From contig NZ_PVWN01000014.1 in the NCBI RefSeq assembly GCF_003003885.1, positions 1 to 64,000 of the forward strand: a DNA stretch of 64,000 nt, given 5' to 3'. A program made the position numbers and the translations under genes. Each line of letters opens with the position of its first letter. Within the stretch, counting starts at the first letter, position 1. The notes beneath the pieces are model-generated. The model did not search any database. It was not told the DNA's origin and saw only the letters and a list, made by a program, of their open reading frames with translations. The DNA comes from Chlorogloea sp. CCALA 695 (GTDB taxonomy: Bacteria > Cyanobacteriota > Cyanobacteriia > Cyanobacteriales > Chroococcidiopsidaceae). Positions 34,675-45,143 of this stretch are shown here, piece by piece.

Positions 34675-37404
34675 ATGACCGCAAGTATTAACAACTTACC
34701 CATCATCTACGACCCCAAAATCGCCGAATCTAAATGGCAAAAGTGTTGGGACGATAACCAAGTCTACAAAGCTGACCCCAATCATACTGGCGAACCCTAT
34801 TGTATTGTGATTCCGCCGCCGAATGTAACGGGAAGTTTGCACATGGGTCATGCGTTTGAAAGTACCTTGATTGATGTGTTGATTCGCTACCACCGAATGC
34901 AAGGGCGTAATACTTTATGGCTTCCTGGAATAGATCACGCTAGTATTGCTGTCCATACAATTTTAGAAAAACAGTTACGGGTTGAAGGTAAAACCCGCCA
35001 AGAGTTAGGACGGGAGAAGTTTTTAGAAAAAGCTTGGGCGTGGAAAGCAGAATCGGGAGGAACAATTGTTAATCAACTCAAGGGTTTGGGCGTTTCGGTG
35101 GATTGGTCGCGCGAACGTTTCACGATGGATGAAGGGTTATCTAAAGCGGTAGTAGAAGAATTTACGCGGTTGTTTGAAGAAGGGCTGATTTATCGCGGTA
35201 AGTATTTAGTAAATTGGTGTCCTGCTACTCAATCGGCGGTTTCTGATTTGGAGGTAGAAAAGCAAGAAGTTGATGGTCATTTATGGCACTTCCGCTATCC
35301 TTTGGTAGATAATTCGGGTTTTGTAGAAGTTGCGACAACTAGACCAGAAACGATGTTGGGCGATACGGCGGTAGCGGTGAATCCAACAGACGATCGCTAT
35401 AAACATTTAATTGGCAAAATGTTAAAGTTACCGATTGTGGGGCGCGAAATTCCCATCGTTGCTGATGAATTTGTCGATCGCACCTTTGGTACAGGCTGCG
35501 TGAAAGTGACTCCCGCTCACGATCCTAACGATTTTGCCATGGGTCAGCGTCACAAGTTGCCGCTAATCAATATTATGAATAAAGACGGGACAATGAATGA
35601 AAATGCGGGAGATTTTCAAGGACAAGATCGATTTGTAGCTAGAAAAAAAGTAGTAGAACGTTTAAAAATTGAGGGTTTTTTAGTCAAGATAGAAGATTAT
35701 AAGCATTCAGTCCCTTATAGCGATCGCGGTAAAGTCCCTATTGAACCATTACTATCTACTCAGTGGTTTGTCAAAATTCGCCCCTTAGCTGACAACACTC
35801 TAGAATTTTTGGATCAAAAATCTTCTCCTCAATTTATCCCCGAACGTTGGACTAAAGTTTACCGCGATTGGCTAGTAAAGCTAAACGATTGGTGCATTTC
35901 CCGTCAACTTTGGTGGGGTCATCAAATCCCAGCTTGGTACGCAGTTAGCGAAACTGGGGGCGAAATTGCCGATAATACCCCCTTTATCGTCGCCAAAACT
36001 GAAGCAGAAGCTCAAGAAAAAGCTATTTCTCAGTTTGGCAAGGGTGTCAAATTAGAGCAAGATCCAGACGTTTTAGATACTTGGTTTTCGTCTGGTTTAT
36101 GGCCTTTTTCAACGTTGGGTTGGCCTGAACAAACCCAAGACTTAGACACCTATTACCCTACAGCTACCTTAGTTACTGGCTTCGATATCATCTTTTTCTG
36201 GGTGGCGCGGATGACTATGTTAGGCGGTCATTTTACGGGTCAAATGCCGTTTAAAGATGTATACATTCACGGGCTAGTATTAGATGAAAATGGCAAAAAA
36301 ATGTCAAAGTCAGCTAATAATGGCATTGATCCATTATTGCTAATCGATAAGTACGGTACAGATGCTTTGCGCTATACCTTGGTAAAAGAAGTCGCCGGGG
36401 CGGGTCAAAATATCCGTTTAGAATATAACCGTAAAACTGACGAATCTCCCCCTGTAGAAGCGAGTCGCAACTTTACTAACAAGCTGTGGAATGCCTCTAG
36501 GTTTGTGATGTTGAATTTGGACGGTTTGACCCCGCAGCAGTTAGGACAGCCGGACACAGGCTTAGAAAGCGCCGATAAGTGGATATTGTCGCGTTTCCAT
36601 CAAGCAGTTATCGAAATAAGTAATCTCATTAGTAACTACGGTTTGGGAGAAGCAGCGAAAAGTTTGTACGAATTTATCCGGGGCGACTTTTGCGACTGGT
36701 ATATTGAACTTGTAAAATCACGCCTGCAACCTGAGTCAACCTCGCGCCAAGCCGTACAACAAGTTCTCGGTTACGTTTTAGAGGGGATTTTAAAACTGCT
36801 ACATCCTTTTATGCCCCATATTACCGAAGAAATATGGCATACTCTGACGCAAAGTAGCGATCGCCAAATTTTAGGATTACAGTTATATCCTCAACCCAAT
36901 CAATCCCTAATCGACTTGGAATTAGAAAGTAGTTTTGAACTAATTACTACTACTATTAGCAAAATTCGTAATCTCCGCGCCGATGGTGATATCAAGCCAG
37001 GGGCAAAAATTCGGGTAATTTTGCAAAGTGAAAATGCAACGGAACTTGATACCCTAACTCGCATCGGACAACTTCATATTTTGGACTTAGCCAAAGCTGA
37101 AAGCTTGGAAGTTCAACCGAAACAAGCTACTAACTCTTTAGGAAATGTTATTTCTGGAGTAGTGGGGACAGTAGAAATCTTGATTCCTCTAGCGGGTGTT
37201 GTAGATATTGAGGCATTACGAGGAAAATTGAGGAAAGCATTGAGTAAAGTAGAAACAGAGATACAATCCCTTTCTAATCGGCTGAATAATCCTAAATTTG
37301 TCGAGAAAGCCCCAGAAGAAGTAGTTAAAACTATCCGAGATAACTTACTTGAAGCTGAGAAACAAGCCGAAATTCTCCGCGATCGCCTTCAAAACTTAGA
37401 CTAA
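34675..37404 (+). CDS. valS: Valyl-tRNA synthetase
   Basis: Class I aminoacyl-tRNA synthetase charging tRNA(Val). 909 residues. The signature [15 protein letters not shown] holds the HIGH-type motif H56-M-G-H59. KMSKS is in [14 protein letters not shown] near residue 542. The editing domain ([48 protein letters not shown]), the anticodon-binding domain and a C-terminal coiled-coil arm ([30 protein letters not shown]) are all present. No CAAD insertion is seen in it, although such insertions occur in some cyanobacterial synthetases and a free CAAD protein is encoded at 28710. Confidence 0.97.
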   Translation: MTASINNLPIIYDPKIAESKWQKCWDDNQVYKADPNHTGEPYCIVIPPPNVTGSLHMGHAFESTLIDVLIRYHRMQGRNTLWLPGIDHASIAVHTILEKQLRVEGKTRQELGREKFLEKAWAWKAESGGTIVNQLKGLGVSVDWSRERFTMDEGLSKAVVEEFTRLFEEGLIYRGKYLVNWCPATQSAVSDLEVEKQEVDGHLWHFRYPLVDNSGFVEVATTRPETMLGDTAVAVNPTDDRYKHLIGKMLKLPIVGREIPIVADEFVDRTFGTGCVKVTPAHDPNDFAMGQRHKLPLINIMNKDGTMNENAGDFQGQDRFVARKKVVERLKIEGFLVKIEDYKHSVPYSDRGKVPIEPLLSTQWFVKIRPLADNTLEFLDQKSSPQFIPERWTKVYRDWLVKLNDWCISRQLWWGHQIPAWYAVSETGGEIADNTPFIVAKTEAEAQEKAISQFGKGVKLEQDPDVLDTWFSSGLWPFSTLGWPEQTQDLDTYYPTATLVTGFDIIFFWVARMTMLGGHFTGQMPFKDVYIHGLVLDENGKKMSKSANNGIDPLLLIDKYGTDALRYTLVKEVAGAGQNIRLEYNRKTDESPPVEASRNFTNKLWNASRFVMLNLDGLTPQQLGQPDTGLESADKWILSRFHQAVIEISNLISNYGLGEAAKSLYEFIRGDFCDWYIELVKSRLQPESTSRQAVQQVLGYVLEGILKLLHPFMPHITEEIWHTLTQSSDRQILGLQLYPQPNQSLIDLELESSFELITTTISKIRNLRADGDIKPGAKIRVILQSENATELDTLTRIGQLHILDLAKAESLEVQPKQATNSLGNVISGVVGTVEILIPLAGVVDIEALRGKLRKALSKVETEIQSLSNRLNNPKFVEKAPEEVVKTIRDNLLEAEKQAEILRDRLQNLD

Positions 37405-37438
37405 ACCACTATGGGCGTACCTAGCGCCCCTAAAACCC

Positions 37439-37873
37439 ATGCTGTACCTAGCACAAGTCCAAAAACAAAAATTGTCAGGACAAGTAGAATTACGTCTACT
37501 CGCCCATCAACAAACTACCTATAAATGGGAAGTAGACGAACAAGAAAAACTAATTAGTGTCGCCGAGGCGATCGCCTTCCCTGAAGGAGTATTAGTTTTA
37601 ATCGAACTCTCACCTCAAGGAGAAATGCTTAGTCTTCAAGATGCTGCAAATTGGGTGTTAGATTTGGTCAAAACTTACCTAACTAGCGGCGTTACTCCAG
37701 AGTTTTTAAAAGCTGAAACTGAGCGATCAGAACAGTGGCGACAGTCTCTAACCTTGCAAAATCAAGACCTTTCAAGGCGATCTTTAGAAGTAGAAGCTAG
37801 GCGTGAACAAATCCAGGCTTTAGAAGAAAGTTTTAAACGTGATAAAGAAAATGACAACTCTCCTGAAGCTTAG
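37439..37873 (+). CDS. Conserved-type cyanobacterial hypothetical protein
   Basis: 144 residues, soluble. The N-terminal half is beta-rich (LAQVQKQKLSGQVELRLLAH, VLVLIELSPQGEML). The C-terminal half is helical and charged, ending in a coiled-coil-like stretch (LSRRSLEVEARREQIQALEE). No catalytic motif, signal peptide or membrane segment. It follows valS by 34 bp, on the same strand, and may be co-transcribed. I do not recognise a function. Confidence 0.65.
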   Translation: MLYLAQVQKQKLSGQVELRLLAHQQTTYKWEVDEQEKLISVAEAIAFPEGVLVLIELSPQGEMLSLQDAANWVLDLVKTYLTSGVTPEFLKAETERSEQWRQSLTLQNQDLSRRSLEVEARREQIQALEESFKRDKENDNSPEA

Positions 37874-37890
37874 ATTGCGATCGCATAGAT

Positions 37891-37910
37891 TCCCCCTTAG
37901 AAAAGGGGGA
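37891..37910. terminator. Hairpin between convergent genes
   Basis: TCCCCCTT (37891-37898) and AAGGGGGA (37903-37910) pair around a 4-nt loop. T runs are short on both sides, so terminator strength is uncertain. It is related to the repeat at 34439-34475. Confidence 0.5.
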
Positions 37911-37935
37911 AGATGAAATAGTAAAATCCTCTTTG

Positions 37936-39930
37936 TTAGGTTTTAATAATTACCGCAGTTTTAGCAACTCCGTTAGTTTCGCCTTTAACTAAAGTTTCTC
38001 GAATCAAACGCGCTACTACTTTACTTGTCAAACGCCCCGCAACTTGTCTTCCTATTTGTTGTACTCCTGGATTAGAAAGCAATTGCGGAATTTGAGAACT
38101 AACTTGTGTCGCGTCAAAACCGCGCGTTTCCTGCAAAATGCCCCAAATACGCTTAATATGCTCTAAAGTTTGTTCTTGTTCGGTACTAGCGGCGGGAACT
38201 GGCATAATTGCCATGGCTATAGGTTTAGCCCAAGGATTATTAAATAAGCGATCGCGTAAATTATTAGTAACGCTGTTCAAAGCATCTTTACTCAACGCAT
38301 CGATACTTTTTGCTAGTTCATCAATTAAGTTATTGCGAATTAAAGCCCCTCTTTCTGACGATAAAAATTCTAAAGTCTCATCAAGTACCTGATTTAAGTT
38401 GTATTCATCACTGCTACGAGCATTTTTCAGCAAGTTTTCCAAACGATTCCAACGGAAACGACCATCTTTAAACAGCAAGTCGCGCAACGATTCCCGCAAT
38501 TCTGGGGCTGGATCGGTTAGTAATCGCTTAGAAATATAAGGGTAGGCTTCACTAAGTACCTTGAAGTTGGGATCGATATAAATGGCGATTCCTTCTAAAG
38601 TGACTAGCGATCGAATAATTAAAGCGTAGTAAGCAGGTACGCGGAAAGGATACTCGTACATCAACGCCGATAACTGATCTGTAATGCTTTTAAAGTTTAA
38701 TTCCGCTACACTAGCGCCCAAAGCATTCCCAAAAATTTGTCCCAAAGCCGGAACAATTGGTACTAAGTCTGTATCGGGTGTCAAAAAGTCGAGCTTGACG
38801 TAATCGCGGGCTAATCCTTCAAAATCGCGGTTTACCATGTGTACTACCGCTTCAATCAAGCCGTAGCGTTGATAGGGCTTGATTTCGCTCATCATCCCAA
38901 AATCTAAATAAGCTAATTGTCCATCAGGAGTAGCTAATAAGTTTCCTGGATGCGGATCGGCGTGAAAAAAGCCATGTTCTAGCAACTGACGCAAAGAACA
39001 CTGAACCCCCACTTCAATAATGTACCTAGCATCAATTCCTTGAGCGCGGATAGCATCTACTTGAGTTAGCTTCGTACCTACTATCCATTCCATCGTTAGT
39101 ACGCGACGGTGGGTATATTGCCAATAAATTTTTGGCACATAAACGTCTTTCAAATGCCCGTAAAGCTTGGCAAATCGTTCGGCATTTTCGCCTTCATTGA
39201 TGTAATCCATCTCCTCAAAAATGCGTTCGCCAAACTCATCTAAAATTGCAACTAAATCGCTGCGTAAGCGCTTAATATTATTATTTGCCCAAGTTGCCAT
39301 CCGGCGTAAAATGTACAAGTCTACGGCAATTGTTGCTTGCAAGTCGGGACGCTGGACTTTGACAGCAACCGTTTCGCCAGTTTTTAGCTTACCTTTATAT
39401 ACTTGCCCTAAAGAAGCCGCCGCGATTGGTTCGGGGGATAATTCGGCGTAAATGTTTTCTGGGCGATCGCCTAATTCTTCCTCAATAAACTGGTAAGCAA
39501 TTTCGTTTGCAAAGGGCGGTATCTGGTCTTGTAGGCGCGTCAATTCCTCCAAGTACGCGGGGGACACCAAATCAGGGCGAGTAGACAGTGCTTGCCCAAT
39601 TTTGATATAAGCTGGGCCTAATTTTGTTAGTAATTCTTTTAGCTGTACCGCCCGTTTAGGCTCATTGCGATCGCTTACACCCCTTTTTTTATCCCACCAT
39701 ACCCCCAGCGCAAAGCTTACCGAGGGAAATATAACTTTAAAAATCCGTCCAAATACTTCTAACGGTTTTTTCTTGTAATGAGCGGCTATAGTTTCTGGGT
39801 TGTAGCGCAACAACTCTGGCTTAACAACTTGTCCGTTTAAATGCTCAACTTCTAATGGTTTAACTAAAACTATTTGTCCTGGCGCTGCATCAACTTGAAA
39901 TTCAACTAAATCGTTTGTCTTAACATTCAT
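37936..39930 (-). CDS. ABC1 (AarF/UbiB-type) atypical kinase family protein
   Basis: 664 residues. The protein-kinase-like domain shows the family's KxGQ motif (LGPAYIKIGQALSTRPDLVS), the ATP-binding Ala-rich loop (AAASLGQVYKG), ion-pair lysine VAVKVQRP, the catalytic loop FFHADPHPGNLLATPDGQ, and the metal-binding YLDFGMM. A C-terminal extension of about 200 residues with hydrophobic helices suggests membrane association. Cyanobacteria encode several such proteins; plant homologues sit in plastoglobules and act in prenyl-lipid (plastoquinone, tocopherol) metabolism. The precise substrate is unknown. It is divergent from mnmG across 216 bp. Confidence 0.92.
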   Translation of the reverse strand: MNVKTNDLVEFQVDAAPGQIVLVKPLEVEHLNGQVVKPELLRYNPETIAAHYKKKPLEVFGRIFKVIFPSVSFALGVWWDKKRGVSDRNEPKRAVQLKELLTKLGPAYIKIGQALSTRPDLVSPAYLEELTRLQDQIPPFANEIAYQFIEEELGDRPENIYAELSPEPIAAASLGQVYKGKLKTGETVAVKVQRPDLQATIAVDLYILRRMATWANNNIKRLRSDLVAILDEFGERIFEEMDYINEGENAERFAKLYGHLKDVYVPKIYWQYTHRRVLTMEWIVGTKLTQVDAIRAQGIDARYIIEVGVQCSLRQLLEHGFFHADPHPGNLLATPDGQLAYLDFGMMSEIKPYQRYGLIEAVVHMVNRDFEGLARDYVKLDFLTPDTDLVPIVPALGQIFGNALGASVAELNFKSITDQLSALMYEYPFRVPAYYALIIRSLVTLEGIAIYIDPNFKVLSEAYPYISKRLLTDPAPELRESLRDLLFKDGRFRWNRLENLLKNARSSDEYNLNQVLDETLEFLSSERGALIRNNLIDELAKSIDALSKDALNSVTNNLRDRLFNNPWAKPIAMAIMPVPAASTEQEQTLEHIKRIWGILQETRGFDATQVSSQIPQLLSNPGVQQIGRQVAGRLTSKVVARLIRETLVKGETNGVAKTAVIIKT

Positions 39931-40146
39931 GAATATATAACCGCACTACCGCGACCATTAAGTATTGTAACAAATTGCTGCTAGAAGTTAATTTTTAATC
40001 GCACCTATCTTAATGAATCTACCGCAAGTATGTTTGGGCTGTTGTTTATTTTCACTTGCTGACTTGGCAATTTAGTCTAGCTAGAGATTGATTAATCCCG
40101 GTAAGCCGTGCCTCGTTTAAAATAAAAGTAAGTCTCTCTTAGAACA

Positions 40147-42048
40147 ATGACGATCCCTGAATTTCAAGATACTTTTGATGTAATCGTAGTTGGCGGCGGT
40201 CATGCAGGGTGTGAAGCCGCCCTAGCCGCCGCTCGTTTGGGCTGTCGTACCTTATTACTTACCCTCAACTTAGATAAAATTGCTTGGCAACCATGCAACC
40301 CCGCCGTAGGTGGCCCTGCAAAATCGCAATTAACCCACGAAGTAGATGCTTTAGGTGGAGAAATTGGCAAAGTTAGCGATCGCACTTACCTACAAAAGCG
40401 CGTACTAAATGCGTCTCGCGGCCCGGCGGTGTGGGCATTACGGGCGCAGACAGATAAGCGCGAATACGCCCAAGTAATGAAAGGGATTGTCGAAAATCAA
40501 GAGAATCTCACTATCCGCGAAAGCATGGTGACAGACTTAGTAATCGGCGCTAACGATGAAGTTGTCGGCGTTGAAACCTATTTTGGCGTAGCCTTTCAAG
40601 CAAGTGCCGTAATTTTAACTACCGGGACATTTTTAGGTGGGCGAATTTGGGTAGGTAATAAATCAATGGCTGCGGGAAGGGCGGGAGAATTTGCCGCCCT
40701 TGGATTGACAGAAACCTTGAATAAACTAGGGTTTGAAACTGGACGGTTAAAAACTGGAACTCCCGCACGAGTAGATAAAAAGTCTGTCGATTACAGCAAG
40801 TTAGAACCCCAACCCGGCGATGAGGAAGTACGCTGGTTTAGTTTTGATCCTGATGTGTGGGTAGAACGCGAACAAATGCCCTGTTATCTCACTCGTACTA
40901 CTGCCAAAACTCATCAATTAATTCGGGATAACTTACATTTATCCCCGGTTTACGGCGGTTGGGTAGATGCCAAAGGGCCGCGATATTGTCCTAGTATCGA
41001 AGATAAAATTGTCCGTTTTGCCGATAAAGAAAGCCATCAAATATTTATTGAACCCGAAGGGCGCGACATTCCCGAACTTTATATACAGGGCTTTTCGACA
41101 GGTTTACCCGAACCTATCCAATTGCAAATGTTACAGACCTTGCCAGGATTAGAAAACTGCGTCATGCTGCGTCCAGCTTACGCGGTGGAATACGACTATT
41201 TACCCGCAACCCAGTGTTTCCCAACTTTGATGACAAAAAAAGTTCAGGGGTTATTTTGTGCAGGGCAAATTAACGGAACTACAGGCTACGAAGAAGCGGC
41301 GGCGCAAGGCATTGTGGCGGGAATTAATGCGGCGAAATATTCCCAAAATCAGGAAATGGTAATTTTCCCCCGCGAACAAAGTTATTTGGGTACATTAATA
41401 GACGACTTGTGTACCAAAGACTTAGGAGAACCCTACCGAATGCTAACCAGTCGCTCGGAGTATCGGTTATTATTGCGATCAGATAATGCCGACGAACGCA
41501 TGACACCTGTAGGTAGAAAAATCGGCTTAGTAAGCGATCGCATTTGGGATTTATTCACGCGCAAGCAAGCAAATATCACCGCCGAAAAAGAAAGGTTGCA
41601 CTCCACACGCCTCAAAGAACATAGCGATATAGCAAAACAAATTGCTACAGATATTCAACAAACAATCAAAAACTCCATCACTCTAGCTGAGTTGCTACGT
41701 CGTCCGGGTTTCCATTACGCAAATTTGGCAACTTACGGGCTAAGTAACCCCACCCTTACCACCGCCGAAAAAGCAGGCGCAGAAATTGACATTAAATATT
41801 CGGGCTATTTGCAACGCCAGCAACACCAAATAGATGCAATTTCCCGTCACGCCAATCGACCGTTAGCAAGGGATTTAGATTACTCGACCATTGAGACTCT
41901 TTCTAAAGAAGCAAGGGAAAAACTATCTAAGGTAAAACCTTTAACTATTGGTCAAGCGTCTAGAATTGGCGGAGTTAACCCCGCCGATGTTAATGCTTTG
42001 CTTGTTTACTTAGAATTTGGCGATCGCAAAGCTACTCAGTTAGTTTGA
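40147..42048 (+). CDS. mnmG: tRNA uridine-5-carboxymethylaminomethyl modification enzyme MnmG
   Basis: FAD-dependent partner of MnmE that installs cmnm5 on U34 of several tRNAs. 633 residues. The FAD Rossmann motif is [45 protein letters not shown], the catalytic-Cys region ([20 protein letters not shown]), [14 protein letters not shown] and the MnmE-interacting C-terminal helical domain ([20 protein letters not shown]) are intact. mnmE is not in the window. Older name gidA. The start ATG at 40147 precedes the Rossmann strand by about 11 residues, as usual. Confidence 0.97.
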   Translation: MTIPEFQDTFDVIVVGGGHAGCEAALAAARLGCRTLLLTLNLDKIAWQPCNPAVGGPAKSQLTHEVDALGGEIGKVSDRTYLQKRVLNASRGPAVWALRAQTDKREYAQVMKGIVENQENLTIRESMVTDLVIGANDEVVGVETYFGVAFQASAVILTTGTFLGGRIWVGNKSMAAGRAGEFAALGLTETLNKLGFETGRLKTGTPARVDKKSVDYSKLEPQPGDEEVRWFSFDPDVWVEREQMPCYLTRTTAKTHQLIRDNLHLSPVYGGWVDAKGPRYCPSIEDKIVRFADKESHQIFIEPEGRDIPELYIQGFSTGLPEPIQLQMLQTLPGLENCVMLRPAYAVEYDYLPATQCFPTLMTKKVQGLFCAGQINGTTGYEEAAAQGIVAGINAAKYSQNQEMVIFPREQSYLGTLIDDLCTKDLGEPYRMLTSRSEYRLLLRSDNADERMTPVGRKIGLVSDRIWDLFTRKQANITAEKERLHSTRLKEHSDIAKQIATDIQQTIKNSITLAELLRRPGFHYANLATYGLSNPTLTTAEKAGAEIDIKYSGYLQRQQHQIDAISRHANRPLARDLDYSTIETLSKEAREKLSKVKPLTIGQASRIGGVNPADVNALLVYLEFGDRKATQLV

Positions 42049-42071
42049 CCTTAATCTAAGCATAAGAAGGA

Positions 42072-42545
42072 TTAGAAGCAAGTTTGCTGTCCCCAACGTA
42101 GTTGTTCAGGCCCAGGTTCTACACAGTTAGAGATAAAATTTTCTATTTTTCCACTGGAAAGCAAACCATAGGAATAGTGCCAGTCTGTTTGATATACAGC
42201 AAAAATCACCATGCTTACAGAACTACAGTTGTTAATAACTGATGCAGCTATTGATTTCATAAATTTGTCTGAATTCATAACTGATCCGGCGGCGCTTCCA
42301 TTTAAAGCAAAGGTATATCGATAAGGGCGATTAGCCGGATAGTTTGAGTAAAATTTAGGTAAATTATCAGCAACATCTAGCACAACGTCTACGTTTCGAC
42401 CTGTTTCAATCCGCTTTTGGGCAGAGGCAATTGTTGCCGTACAGCGATCGCTTGACTCTAATTTTTGAGCTTGCAGTGATGAAGGTAAAAATAAATTAGT
42501 TAAAGCAATCAATCCTATAGCAATAGGTCTACGCATACTTTTCAA
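42072..42545 (-). CDS. Small exported hypothetical protein
   Basis: 157 residues. The signal peptide (RRPIAIGLIALTNLFLPSSL, cleavage near residue 25-27) is followed by a compact domain with four Cys (C37-like DRCTA, NNCSS, SNCVEP, QQTCF at the very end), which could form two disulfides. VVLDVADNLPKFYSNYPANR and VSMVIFAVYQTDWHYSYGLL suggest beta structure. No function is recognised. It is convergent with mnmG, 23 bp apart, and divergent from the gene at 42707. Confidence 0.65.
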   Translation of the reverse strand: MKSMRRPIAIGLIALTNLFLPSSLQAQKLESSDRCTATIASAQKRIETGRNVDVVLDVADNLPKFYSNYPANRPYRYTFALNGSAAGSVMNSDKFMKSIAASVINNCSSVSMVIFAVYQTDWHYSYGLLSSGKIENFISNCVEPGPEQLRWGQQTCF

Positions 42546-42706
42546 CTTTTAGTCAGGTTGTTAATAAGACGCAATTTATTTATTTTGGCTCCCTCTATGG
42601 CAAAAATATTGACAGTTCTTATCACCTATTACTTAAGCATTACAATCAATTACAGCTAAATTGCTAGGATAAAATCTAAATTCTTTAAGTTGTGGGGTTG
42701 ATTGCA

Positions 42707-43279
42707 GTGGGATTATTTGATGATTTCAGCCGTTTTTTGGAAAGCCGTTTAGAAGAATTTTTAAAAAATAATCCCCATTTGGAGTTAGAAGCACTTTTAG
42801 AACAGTTGCGCGAACAGGAAGAAGACACTTTAAGACTAATTGGCGAATTGCAATTCCAAGAAAAGCGAAGTCAAGACGAAATCTTAGCCAAAGCCCAAGA
42901 AATTCAACGCTGGCATATTCGGATAGAAAAAGCAAAAACTGCTAATAGGCTAGATTTGGCGGAAGCTGCCCAACAAAGAGAAGCAACTTTACTTAGAGAG
43001 GGAAACCAACGCTGGGGACAAATGCAAGGTGTAAAAGAGCGTGTCACTCAAGCCAAAGAACTACTAAAGCGCATCCAACAGCGCCGCCAAGAGGTGCAAA
43101 CCAAAGTCACCGAGTCTCAAGTAACTCGCAATACTTACGGGGCTTCTCAGCGCTTAGAAACCGACGGATGGAATCAAACTCGCACTCCTTACGGCGCACC
43201 CGATGAATTAGATGATGCGTTTCTGCGTTGGGAAACTCAAGACGAATTAGAGCAGATGAAACGGAATATGGGACGCTAA
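42707..43279 (+). CDS. Coiled-coil conserved cyanobacterial protein (TIGR04376-like)
   Basis: 190 residues from the GTG at 42707, which gives the family-like start MGLFDDFSRFLESRLEEFL; a GTG at 42692 would add five residues. The bulk is a long charged helix with heptad character (LEQLREQEEDTLRLIGELQF, AQEIQRWHIRIEKAKTANRL, LLKRIQQRRQEVQTKVTES). The end is acidic (YGAPDELDDAFLRWETQDEL). It matches, from memory, a cyanobacterial family (TIGR04376) of unknown function and has some resemblance in architecture to IM30/PspA-like coiled coils. No membrane segment. Confidence 0.75.
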   Translation: MGLFDDFSRFLESRLEEFLKNNPHLELEALLEQLREQEEDTLRLIGELQFQEKRSQDEILAKAQEIQRWHIRIEKAKTANRLDLAEAAQQREATLLREGNQRWGQMQGVKERVTQAKELLKRIQQRRQEVQTKVTESQVTRNTYGASQRLETDGWNQTRTPYGAPDELDDAFLRWETQDELEQMKRNMGR

Positions 43280-43282
43280 TTA

Positions 43283-43504
43283 TTATTCTGGCTCTTTGGG
43301 ATTAGATTGTTTAATTTGCAAGAGCGCCAATACTTCATCTTTTAGCGGTAAAAAGAAGCCCAAGCGCTTATCAGTATTAGAAGCAACCGCCAAAACTGCC
43401 CCGCCGAAAATATAAAAAGGCAGTGGTATACTCAAGTGTTGCGCCCATTGGTAAAATTCGGCGATCGCAAATAACACAAAAAAACAAGATAACCAAACTT
43501 TCAT
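43283..43504 (-). CDS. Small hypothetical membrane protein
   Basis: 73 residues from the ATG at 43504; a start at 43516 would add four. Two hydrophobic segments (WLSCFFVLFAIAEFYQW and LPFYIFGGAVLAVASN) form a likely hairpin, followed by a polar C-terminus (LALLQIKQSNPKEPE). No family recognised. It is tail to tail with the coiled-coil gene with 3 bp between stops. Confidence 0.6.
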   Translation of the reverse strand: MKVWLSCFFVLFAIAEFYQWAQHLSIPLPFYIFGGAVLAVASNTDKRLGFFLPLKDEVLALLQIKQSNPKEPE

Positions 43505-43541
43505 AGTTTGTCCCAATTAGCTCAAATTAATATAACCTAGC

Positions 43542-43591
43542 TAATAGAAAATTGGGGTAGCACCTACAGATGCTACCCCAATTTTCTATTA
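43542..43591. terminator. 21-bp perfect-stem hairpin at the end of the GDPD gene
   Basis: AATAGAAAATTGGGGTAGCA (43543-43562) pairs exactly with 43571-43590, with one further T-A pair (43542/43591) and loop CCTACAGA. The stop codon of the GDPD gene (43589-43591) forms the base of the stem. It is an unusually long stem for a terminator and lacks a pure T tract. Confidence 0.8.
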
Positions 43592-44797
43592 CTTAGCTCG
43601 ACGACGCAACCATTGGAAAAATGGAATAACACCTACTCCTAGCATCGTACTTGGTTCAGGGACAGGTTCAGTTACGCGATCGCGCACACTAACAGCAATG
43701 TCTGGATTGTCGCTAAATACGCCATCAATACCCAAAGCAAAAAACTGTTCGTATTCTAGCTCCGCATTACCATCGTATTCAGGAGCTAAGAAAAAGTCTT
43801 CACTGCGGAAGGTGTAAGCATGGACTAGCAAGCCCGCAGCATGAGCATCGTCAATCAAGGTAGTAGGGTCTTGCAGCACTACATCTGCGGCACTAATTAC
43901 CCCATCACCATTAAGATCGTCGGCGATGCCGTCTTTGTTTGCATCTACTGTTTCAGCAGGAATTATTAACCGCTTAAAAGGGCCTATACCATCAGCATAT
44001 TGGGCAACTTCGGCTAATCCCTCAGTAGTTAATAAGTCGCCGTAAGTATCTGTACTTCCACTAGCAACAAAATCATAAGGTTGAACTATAGCCTCATCAT
44101 ACAACTGTACTAACGGTACTTCCGTTAAAGTCTCTAAGTATTGCAGATTGCCAACTTCAAAGGATTGAATAAATACTGCATCATTAGCATCGTTTAGATC
44201 GTTAGCAACGAGAGTAGCTACTAAAGGTTCCTCTAAAGATAATCCAATCGAATCAAAGTAAGTAGGGTGTTTGGTTTCTGGATAAATACCAATAGTCCGA
44301 CCAGTTTCTAAGCTTTTTTTTGCAGCTAAATCGATTACTTCTTGCAAAGTTGGGACTTGATATAATCCGTCGTAGGTAGCTGAATCAGGACGAATTGCCG
44401 GAATGCGCTCTTTAGCAGTTAATGTTTTTAGTTCAGCTAAAGTAAAATCTTCTGTAAACCAGCCTGTAACTTCAGATCCATCGATAGTTTTAGTAGTTTG
44501 GCGATCGCTAAATTCAGTACGAGTAGCTACATCAGTAGTTCCAGAAATTTCATTTTCATGACGCGCTACCAAAATGCCGTCTTTAGTAGAAACTAAATCA
44601 GGTTCAATGTAATCAGCGCCCATTTCAATAGCTAATTCGTAAGAAGCTAAAGTATGTTCTGGACGATAGCCACTAGCCCCCCGATGACCAATAACGATTG
44701 GTTCTGCCCCGTTCAAAGTTGCGGCGGTAACTTTATTTGCGCCCAAAACTGTCAAAAATGTTGATGTTAGTATTGCTAAGTGGGAAAGCCGAATCAT
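43589..44797 (-). CDS. Exported glycerophosphodiester phosphodiesterase with PEP-CTERM anchor
   Basis: 402 residues from the ATG at 44797, which has a strong GAGGAG site; the upstream in-frame start at 44854 would spoil the signal peptide. Signal peptide IRLSHLAILTSTFLTVLGA. The GDPD TIM barrel has catalytic H38 (VIGHRGASGYRPEHTLASYE), metal ligands E65 and D67 (YIEPDLV) and H80 (ARHENE). Hydrolyses glycerophosphodiesters to glycerol-3-phosphate and an alcohol, probably scavenging phosphate or lipid head groups outside the cytoplasm. An insert GDGVISAADV plus DANKDGIADDLNGDG looks like a dockerin/EF-hand-like calcium loop. The C-terminus VPEPSTMLGVGVIPF plus FQWLRRR is a PEP-CTERM sorting signal. 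Confidence 0.9.
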   Translation of the reverse strand: MIRLSHLAILTSTFLTVLGANKVTAATLNGAEPIVIGHRGASGYRPEHTLASYELAIEMGADYIEPDLVSTKDGILVARHENEISGTTDVATRTEFSDRQTTKTIDGSEVTGWFTEDFTLAELKTLTAKERIPAIRPDSATYDGLYQVPTLQEVIDLAAKKSLETGRTIGIYPETKHPTYFDSIGLSLEEPLVATLVANDLNDANDAVFIQSFEVGNLQYLETLTEVPLVQLYDEAIVQPYDFVASGSTDTYGDLLTTEGLAEVAQYADGIGPFKRLIIPAETVDANKDGIADDLNGDGVISAADVVLQDPTTLIDDAHAAGLLVHAYTFRSEDFFLAPEYDGNAELEYEQFFALGIDGVFSDNPDIAVSVRDRVTEPVPEPSTMLGVGVIPFFQWLRRRAK

Positions 44798-45143
44798 AAT
44801 TACACTCCTCAAAATTAATTTCTTGGTTAAGACAAACAAAAGCTTTGGAAGCAAGTTAGATAATTGCTACCCGCAGTTCTGGTAGAAATGCTTGTACACC
44901 GTAAATATACTGAGGGAGGATTAAGGCTAAATTAATCGTGGTTTAAAGTTAGTAAGTTGTTGCTTAAATATCGCTGATGAAAAGTCAATGGCTGTGATTG
45001 TTGCAATTAAATTCTAAATTTATATCTTGATAGTAAAAAACGCTGCTCAAAAATTAGTTAAAGTTCGAGCAGCACTAGATTCTATTTGATACCTTAATTA
45101 GAGGAAATTACTGTAGTGTAGATGCGACCGCTAAAATAACTAC
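44798..45143. other. Intergenic region without a gene (346 bp)
   Basis: Carries the GDPD promoter region and, near its right side, the terminator (45035-45073) of the next minus-strand gene. Otherwise AT-rich, with no open frame worth calling. Confidence 0.7.
45035..45073 (-). terminator. Rho-independent terminator of the 45144 gene
   Basis: On the minus strand GCTGCTC (complement of 45067-45073) pairs with GAGCAGC (complement of 45042-45048), then GTTTTTT (complement of 45035-45041). The loop is long (18 nt). Confidence 0.8.
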
